Below, piece by piece: positions 59,288-64,000 of a stretch of DNA of 64,000 bases. Source of the stretch: Mycolicibacterium elephantis DSM 44368 (lineage in GTDB: Bacteria; Actinomycetota; Actinomycetes; Mycobacteriales; Mycobacteriaceae); assembly GCF_004014805.1 (NCBI RefSeq), contig NZ_ATDN01000089.1:62001-126000 (forward strand), written 5' to 3'. A program made the position numbers and the translations under genes. The notes under the pieces were generated by a model. The model did no database searches. It saw only the letters and a list, made by a program, of their open reading frames with translations, and had not been told where the DNA came from. Each line of letters opens with the position of its first letter. Position 1 is the stretch's first letter.

Positions 59288-59679
59288 GACGTCGCCCCGC
59301 TCAGCGCGGCCCGCAGCTGCACCGGGTCGATGAACGTGTCCTTGCGGACGACCAGCCCGTCGGGTGACACGTTGACGACGTCGAGGCAGTCGAACCGGAT
59401 GTCGCCGGAGATCAGCGCCCAGTCCAACACCCAGTGGTCTTGACCGTAGAGGACGCGGTAGACCTCGAACGAGAATCCCGGGAACTGTGTGAAGAGTTCG
59501 CCGATCGCCGCCCGCACATTGTCACGTCCGACCACGGGCTCGCCGCCCGTGTGCGTCCAGAACCGGGTGTCGGCGGAGTGCAGAGCGGCGATGGCGTCGG
59601 GATCACGTCCCGCCCATGCGTCGAAATAGCGCTCGGAGAGGGCTTTGAGATCCAGTTGTGTGCCGGCGGTTCGGGTCAC
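59284..59679 (-). CDS. SnoaL/NTF2-like protein
   Basis: 131 residues from GTG 59679. Typical cone-shaped NTF2 fold: helix Y-F-D-A-W-A-G-R-D-P-D-A-I-A-A-L-H, strand F-W-T-H-T-G-G and the later W-A-L-I-S-G. First gene of a four-gene operon (SnoaL-DUF3237-DUF385-TetR). May be a cyclase, isomerase or hydrolase of hydrophobic compounds. Confidence 0.85.
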   Translation of the reverse strand: MTRTAGTQLDLKALSERYFDAWAGRDPDAIAALHSADTRFWTHTGGEPVVGRDNVRAAIGELFTQFPGFSFEVYRVLYGQDHWVLDWALISGDIRFDCLDVVNVSPDGLVVRKDTFIDPVQLRAALSGATS

Positions 59680-59699
59680 GGGTGGGCTCCGTTCATGAG

Positions 59700-59741
59700 T
59701 TACATACCTTAGGTAGGTATTAACCTACCACGAGTATGTAA
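59700..59741. promoter_or_regulatory. 42-bp two-tier palindrome, likely TetR operator
   Basis: Outer arms TTACATAC (59700-59707) and GTATGTAA (59734-59741) are perfect inverted copies; inner arms GGTAGGT (59712-59718) and ACCTACC (59723-59729) share the same centre, 59720.5. It lies 20 bp upstream of the SnoaL start, a place that would cover the promoter of the operon ending with TetR. Confidence 0.8.
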
Positions 59742-59758
59742 TGCGGTGCCAGTCCGAA

Positions 59759-60187
59759 CTAGATCACCGCCAGCGTCACCGCCGCCGCGGCGGCAAGGCA
59801 CATCGAAGGTCCGTGCGGCACGGTCGATTCGCCACGGCGAACCAGCGCGACGATCGCCCAGCCGGCGGTCAGCAGCGGGGCCGCCAGTGCCGCCAGCAGC
59901 CATACGTCGACGCCGAACGCGCCGGTAAGCGCCCCGAGGCCGGCCGCGAGCTTCACATCCCCTGCGCCCATCGCCGTCGGGCGCAGCAGATGCACGGCCA
60001 GATACAGCGCGAACAGCGTGACGGCCCCCACCGCGGCCGGGGCGCCCCGTCCCGCCAGCGTCGCGCCCGCGAGAATCACCACCGCGCCCGGCACCGTCAA
60101 CCAGTTCGGTAACCGGCGTTCGGTGAGATCGAAAACGCACAGCGCCGCCAGCCACGCCAGCGTCGCCGACCAAATCATCGCCCCCAC
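59759..60187 (-). CDS. A24 family prepilin peptidase-like protein (Rv2551c-like)
   Basis: 142 residues; GTG 60187, or ATG 60178. The two active-site aspartates are in V-F-D-L-T-E-R-R-L-P-N and M-G-A-G-D-V-K-L-A-A, and four or five helices fill the rest. A24 enzymes cleave prepilin signal peptides. No methyltransferase domain is present. Neighbour of aroE as in M. tuberculosis. Confidence 0.87.
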   Translation of the reverse strand: MGAMIWSATLAWLAALCVFDLTERRLPNWLTVPGAVVILAGATLAGRGAPAAVGAVTLFALYLAVHLLRPTAMGAGDVKLAAGLGALTGAFGVDVWLLAALAAPLLTAGWAIVALVRRGESTVPHGPSMCLAAAAAVTLAVI

Positions 60188-60293
60188 TGTCGAAGGCTAA
60201 CGGCTGGGCGGGGCCTCGCCGGTCACCGATTTCTGCGCCAGGGCTGCGGAACCGCGCGCACCACAGCCCAGGGGCAGAACTGGGCGCGAACAG

Positions 60294-61127
60294 CTACTGC
60301 TCGTCGAGCGCGGCCCGCATCGCTTCCTTGGGAGCGGGCAGCCCGGTGAACTGCTCGACCTGCGCGAACGCCTGATGCAGCAGCATCTCCAGACCGCTGA
60401 TCACGCGGCCGCCCCGTGCGGCGACCGCGGCGGCCAGCGGCGTCGGCCACGGGTCGTAGATCGCGTCGAGCAGCACGGGTACGTCGGCGACCGAGTCCGC
60501 GAACCGCGCCGCGACGTCGGCGGGCAGGGTGTTGACCACCACGTCGACGTCGACCAGCGGCGTGCCCAGCGCGACCCACCGGACCTCGACGCCCAACCGG
60601 GCACCCAACTCGAGTAACGGGGCGGCCTTGTCCGGGTTGCGGGCCACGATCGTGATGTCCTGCACGCCAAGCTGACTGAGCCCCACGATGACGGCGGGGG
60701 CGGTGCCGCCCGAGCCCAGCACCGCCGCCTTACCGGACGCCTCCCCCAGCGCGCCGGCCACGCCGTCGACATCGGTGTTGTCGGCGCGCCAGCCGGCCGC
60801 CGTGCGCACCAGCGTGTTGGCCGAGCCGATGAGTTCGGCGCGTGGGGTGCGTTCGTCGGCGAACCGCAGCGCCGCGAACTTGCCCGGCATCGTCACCGAC
60901 ACCCCGACCCATTCCGGTCCGAAACCGCCGACCAGCGACGGCAGTTGCTCGGCGGTGCACTCGATGCGCTCATAGGTCCAGTCGTCCAGGCCCAGCGCGC
61001 GGTAGGCGGCCAGGTGCAGCTGCGGCGAGCGCGAATGCGCGATCGGTGACCCCAGCACCCCGGCTTTCCGGCGATTTGTGCGCGGTTTGTCGCGCTCGGC
61101 GCGCCTAGACGCACACAAATCACTCAC
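60294..61127 (-). CDS. aroE: Shikimate dehydrogenase
   Basis: 277 residues from GTG 61127. Motifs: shikimate site S-P-I-A-H-S-R-S-P (about 27-35), catalytic Lys in V-T-M-P-G-K, N-T-D-V-D-G and the NADP motif G-S-G-G-T-A. It reduces 3-dehydroshikimate to shikimate. First 20 residues may be extra; the gene overlaps mltG by 4 bp. Confidence 0.93.
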   Translation of the reverse strand: MSDLCASRRAERDKPRTNRRKAGVLGSPIAHSRSPQLHLAAYRALGLDDWTYERIECTAEQLPSLVGGFGPEWVGVSVTMPGKFAALRFADERTPRAELIGSANTLVRTAAGWRADNTDVDGVAGALGEASGKAAVLGSGGTAPAVIVGLSQLGVQDITIVARNPDKAAPLLELGARLGVEVRWVALGTPLVDVDVVVNTLPADVAARFADSVADVPVLLDAIYDPWPTPLAAAVAARGGRVISGLEMLLHQAFAQVEQFTGLPAPKEAMRAALDEQ

Positions 61128-62368
61128 CTCGCGGAGTCAAGGACGCCATTGCCCATCGCCAGTTGGATGTTCGCCAAATGCTGCTCGTAGTCGCGGGTGA
61201 ACAGGGTGGTGCCCTGCATGTCGATGGTGACGAAGTACAACCAGTCCCCCGGCTCGGGTTTCTCGGCGGCGGTCAGCGCGGGCTGCCCCGGCGAGCAGAT
61301 CGGGGTGGCCGGAAGACCGGGCCGCACATAGGTGTTCCAGTCGGTGAGCTGGGCGCGGTCGGCGTCCGTGGTGGCCACCTCGATGCGGTCGAGCGGGTAG
61401 TTCACCGTGGAGTCGAACTCCAGCGTCCGGTTCTCGGCCAGCCGGTTGTAGATGACCCGGGCCACCTTCGCGAAATCCTCCGGGGTGGCTTCGCGCTGCA
61501 CCAACGACCCGACCGTCAGCACCTGGTACGGCGACAGGTTCATCGCCTGCGCGGTCTCCAACAGCCCGCCCTTGGCGTACTGGGTCGCACTCGCCGAGAT
61601 CAGCGTCGACAGAATCTGTCCCGGTGACGCCGACGGGTCGATGTTCCACATCCCGGGCGCGATCAGCCCCTCCAGCCGACGGTGGTCCTGGCCCAGCGCC
61701 GTGACCGCGTCTCGAGCCCAGTCCGGCACAGCCAGCGCCGCGGGAGTGGCGGTGCTCGCGGTGTCCTTCAGATCCTCCGCGGACACACAGTGCTGTTCAC
61801 CGTCGAGGTCCACGCACGTGGCGCGCGAGATCAGCGAGAGTATGCCGTCGGTGACGGCGTTGGTCTTGACGTCGCGCACGTCGTCGAGCTGCCGTCCCTC
61901 CGGGATCACCAGCTTGCCCACCCGGTTGTGCGGATCGGTAAGCCGCTCAACGGCATTGGATGCCGGTATCTCGGTACGCACCTTGTAGAACCCGGGCTGG
62001 ATCGACGAGATCGCGGGGTTACCCTCGGCGGCGCTGACGAACGCCCCGACCGTCGCGACGACGCGATGCTCATGCAGCGTCTGACCGATCGCGGTGGTGG
62101 AGTCACCGTCGTGTACCTGGATGACCACGTCGTTGACGCCTTCGCCGGCGTAGTCGTTGGCGGTGCCGAACATGGTGTGCCACAGCTTCGATCCCAGAAA
62201 CACCGCCGCCACGGCGATCACGATCAGCGTGGCCAGCGTCAAGACGCCGACGATCCGACGCCGACGGCGGTTGCGCGCCTCTCGGATCCGCTGGGCGCGG
62301 GTCATCGTGCGCCTGGGCGGACCGACGGCGACGGGCTCTGCGCGTTCGCGACCCCATTGGTCAGTCAT
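61124..62368 (-). CDS. mltG: Endolytic murein transglycosylase MltG (YceG)
   Basis: 414 residues. Short cytoplasmic Arg-rich N-terminus, one membrane helix (about 38-58), LysM-like region, and YceG domain with the catalytic Glu in Q-R-E-A-T-P-E-D-F-A-K-V-A and the T-P-I-C-S-P-G ending. It cuts nascent peptidoglycan to set strand length. It overlaps ruvX by 8 bp. Confidence 0.93.
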   Translation of the reverse strand: MTDQWGRERAEPVAVGPPRRTMTRAQRIREARNRRRRRIVGVLTLATLIVIAVAAVFLGSKLWHTMFGTANDYAGEGVNDVVIQVHDGDSTTAIGQTLHEHRVVATVGAFVSAAEGNPAISSIQPGFYKVRTEIPASNAVERLTDPHNRVGKLVIPEGRQLDDVRDVKTNAVTDGILSLISRATCVDLDGEQHCVSAEDLKDTASTATPAALAVPDWARDAVTALGQDHRRLEGLIAPGMWNIDPSASPGQILSTLISASATQYAKGGLLETAQAMNLSPYQVLTVGSLVQREATPEDFAKVARVIYNRLAENRTLEFDSTVNYPLDRIEVATTDADRAQLTDWNTYVRPGLPATPICSPGQPALTAAEKPEPGDWLYFVTIDMQGTTLFTRDYEQHLANIQLAMGNGVLDSAR

Positions 62369-62876
62369 CCCCGACCTCTCCGTGCGCGGCCATCGCAGTG
62401 CGGCGCTGATCCAACCAGTTCTGCAGAATCCCCACCGCGGCCGCCTGATCGATCACCGAGCGCTGCCCTTTGGCGCGGACCCCGGCTTCGCGCAGCGACC
62501 GCTGCGCCACAACCGTGGTGAGCCGTTCGTCGGCCAACCGCACCGGTGTCGGCGCGATCCGGCGGGCCAACGCGTCGGCCACCGCGATCGCATCCTGCGC
62601 CGAGGCACCCGACCGGTCCGCGAGCGTGCGCGGCAGTCCCACCACCACCTCGACCACGCCAAGTTCATCGACCAGCGCGGCCAGCCGTCGGATATGACGG
62701 TCGGTGCGGTCACGGCGGACGGTCTCCAGCGGAGTGGCGAGGATGCCGTCGGGGTCGCTGGCCGCCACGCCGATCCGCACACTGCCCACGTCGACGCCGA
62801 GCCGTCGTCCCCGGCCCGGGTCCGGAGGATCAAGCGAAGGTCCGGGTCGATCGGGCACGCGGTCGGTATGGGCCAC
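62361..62876 (-). CDS. ruvX: Putative pre-16S rRNA nuclease/Holliday junction resolvase
   Basis: 171 residues from GTG 62876 (M. tuberculosis Rv2554c is 170). RNase H-like fold with G-V-D-V-G-S-V-R-I-G (Asp), V-V-V-G-L-P (Glu-type position) and C-terminal D-Q-A-A-A-V-G-I-L-Q. Located between mltG and alaS as expected. Confidence 0.92.
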   Translation of the reverse strand: MAHTDRVPDRPGPSLDPPDPGRGRRLGVDVGSVRIGVAASDPDGILATPLETVRRDRTDRHIRRLAALVDELGVVEVVVGLPRTLADRSGASAQDAIAVADALARRIAPTPVRLADERLTTVVAQRSLREAGVRAKGQRSVIDQAAAVGILQNWLDQRRTAMAAHGEVGDD

Positions 62877-62880
62877 GAGG

Positions 62881-64000
62881 TCAGCTCCGGTCGATCTCTG
62901 CGCGCAGCGCGGCCAACGCCGCGTCGATACCCGCCGCCCCCCTGCCGGCACCCTGCGCCAGATCGGCCTTGCCGCCCCCACGGCCATTGACGGGCCCAGC
63001 CAGCGTCTTCACCAGGTCGTTGGCCCGAAGGCCGAGATCCTGCGCCGCCTGGTTGACCGCCACCACGAACGGGACGGTGTCGTTGTCGCCCTCGGCGATC
63101 AATGCGACGACCGCGGGGTCGCTGCCCAGCTTGCCGCGGATGTCGCCGACCAGGGTGCGCAAATCTGCGGGCGACGTCCCGGCGGCCATCCGTTGCGCCA
63201 CCACTCGGACCTTACCGATAAGTTCCGCGCCCGCGGCGGCATTGGCGGCGGCGGCCTTGGCGTTGGCCAGCCGCATCCGCTCGAGTTCCTTCTCGGCCGT
63301 CCGCAGCCGCTCCACCAGGTTGGCCACCCGCTCGGGCACCTCCTCGGACGGCACCTTCAGCGTCGACGCCAGGCTCGCCATCAACGCACGCTCCTTGGCC
63401 AGATGGCGGTAGGAGTCGAGGCCGACGTATGCCTCCACCCGGCGCACGCCCGATCCCACCGACGACTCACCCAAGATCGTCACCGGGCCGATCTGCGCCG
63501 AGCGGCGCACGTGCGTGCCGCCGCACAGCTCCAGCGAGAAGGGTCCGCCGATCTCGACCACGCGGACCTCGTCGGGATAGGACTCGCCGAACAGCGCCAT
63601 CGCACCCATCGCCTTGGCCGTCTCCAGTTCGGTGGTGAACGAGTGCACCTCGTAGTCGGCCTCGACGGCCTGGTTGGTCACTTCCTCGATCTGGTTGCGC
63701 TGATGCTCGGTGAGCGCGCCCTGCCAGTTGAAGTCGAAGCGAAGGTAGCCGGGCCGGTTCAGCGAGCCGGCCTGAACGGCGTTGGGGCCCAGCACTTCCC
63801 GCAATGCCGCGTGCACCATGTGGGTTCCCGAGTGGCCCTGGGTGGCGCCGTGCCGCCACCGCGGGTCGACCGCGGCGACGACGGTGTCGCCCTCGACGAA
63901 CTCGCCGGACTCGACCTTGACGCGGTGCGTCCACAGCGTCTTGGCGATCTTCTGCACGTCGGTGACGGCGGCCTTGGCCGAGACCGACGCGCCGGTGCCG
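62881..64000 (-). CDS. alaS: Alanyl-tRNA synthetase, C-terminal part (runs off the right edge)
   Basis: The last 373 codons are inside the window, from position 64000 to the stop at 62881; the reading frame is open through the edge. It contains the editing-domain zinc site C-G-G-T-H-V and the C-terminal oligomerisation domain with the DHHA1-type glycine-rich G-G-G-K-A-D-L-A-Q-G-A-G. It charges tRNA-Ala and edits mischarged Ser/Gly. Confidence 0.96.
   Translation of the reverse strand, partial: GTGASVSAKAAVTDVQKIAKTLWTHRVKVESGEFVEGDTVVAAVDPRWRHGATQGHSGTHMVHAALREVLGPNAVQAGSLNRPGYLRFDFNWQGALTEHQRNQIEEVTNQAVEADYEVHSFTTELETAKAMGAMALFGESYPDEVRVVEIGGPFSLELCGGTHVRRSAQIGPVTILGESSVGSGVRRVEAYVGLDSYRHLAKERALMASLASTLKVPSEEVPERVANLVERLRTAEKELERMRLANAKAAAANAAAGAELIGKVRVVAQRMAAGTSPADLRTLVGDIRGKLGSDPAVVALIAEGDNDTVPFVVAVNQAAQDLGLRANDLVKTLAGPVNGRGGGKADLAQGAGRGAAGIDAALAALRAEIDRS

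Noticed and set aside
60240..60272. GGGCTG...CAGCCC inverted repeat between pilD and aroE
   Set aside because: Six-base arms with a long GC-rich loop and no T-tract; expected by chance in this base composition.
1..64000. CRISPR arrays, tRNA/rRNA genes, insertion sequences
   Set aside because: No regular spaced repeats, cloverleaf-like sequence, transposase motif or terminal inverted repeats were noticed on either strand.

Overview
The window is GC-rich mycobacterial chromosome, most likely from a fast-growing Mycobacterium/Mycolicibacterium. Two things point there. The right part carries the mycobacterial core block nusB-efp-pepQ-(B-4DMT protein)-aroQ-aroB-aroK-aroC followed by aroE-mltG-ruvX-alaS. 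The left part is a dense dormancy (DosR/DevR) regulon island with a DevR that is nearly identical in architecture to the M. tuberculosis protein. No database search was run; assignments rest on motifs and recalled family features.

Layout. 1-5.4 kb: start of a WS/DGAT acyltransferase, a 4-TM protein, a universal stress protein (USP), a P1B-5-type metal ATPase with a C-terminal hemerythrin domain, a Met/His-rich membrane protein, a DUF5709 protein and a DUF385 (F420-type) reductase. 5.5-16 kb: a second WS/DGAT, a seven-gene operon (small protein, acetyl-CoA synthetase, E1 alpha, E1 beta, E2 of a 2-oxoacid/acetoin dehydrogenase, acyl carrier protein, Zn alcohol dehydrogenase) ending in a truncated USP, a complete USP and an alpha/beta hydrolase. 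16-28.4 kb: class II ribonucleotide reductase nrdZ, a two-gene NAD-type formate dehydrogenase, tgs1-like triacylglycerol synthase divergent from an Acg-type nitroreductase, devR without an adjacent sensor kinase, another USP, a GNAT acetyltransferase and a second Acg-type nitroreductase. 28.4-40.1 kb: Cys-containing HTH regulator and a same-strand denitrification block nirK-copD-tdt-narK-narG-narH-narJ-narI. 40.2-48 kb: YVTN lipoprotein and a tightly coupled minus-strand operon GntR(frameshifted)-ferredoxin-SBP/NosL-like-permease-ATPase-flavoprotein/HEAT, of unknown substrate. 48.2-55.2 kb: core genes. 55.3-59.7 kb: accessory insertion with a cobalt-type nitrile hydratase operon plus CbtB, and a TetR operon with a 42-bp palindromic operator. 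59.8-64 kb: prepilin peptidase and core genes, alaS running off the edge.

How it works together. I find about fifteen matches to the DosR box (core GGGACTWWAGTCCC). They fall in two spacing classes: one group is centred 42.5-43.5 bp before the start codon, with an A-N-N-N-T -10 element and no leader (DUF5709, DUF385, formate dehydrogenase, tgs1, acg-like 2, and an inferred GTG start of nirK); the other group lies 63-87 bp before the start of genes with a leader. The island therefore looks like a self-contained hypoxia/NO programme: alternative electron donors (formate, pyruvate/acetoin) and acceptors (nitrate, nitrite), oxygen-independent deoxynucleotide synthesis, triacylglycerol storage, and stress proteins. 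NirK would produce NO, itself a classical DosR-pathway inducer. The most interesting uncharacterised unit is the 41.3-48.0 kb flavoprotein/HEAT + ferredoxin + ABC transporter whose binding protein is fused to a NosL-like domain.
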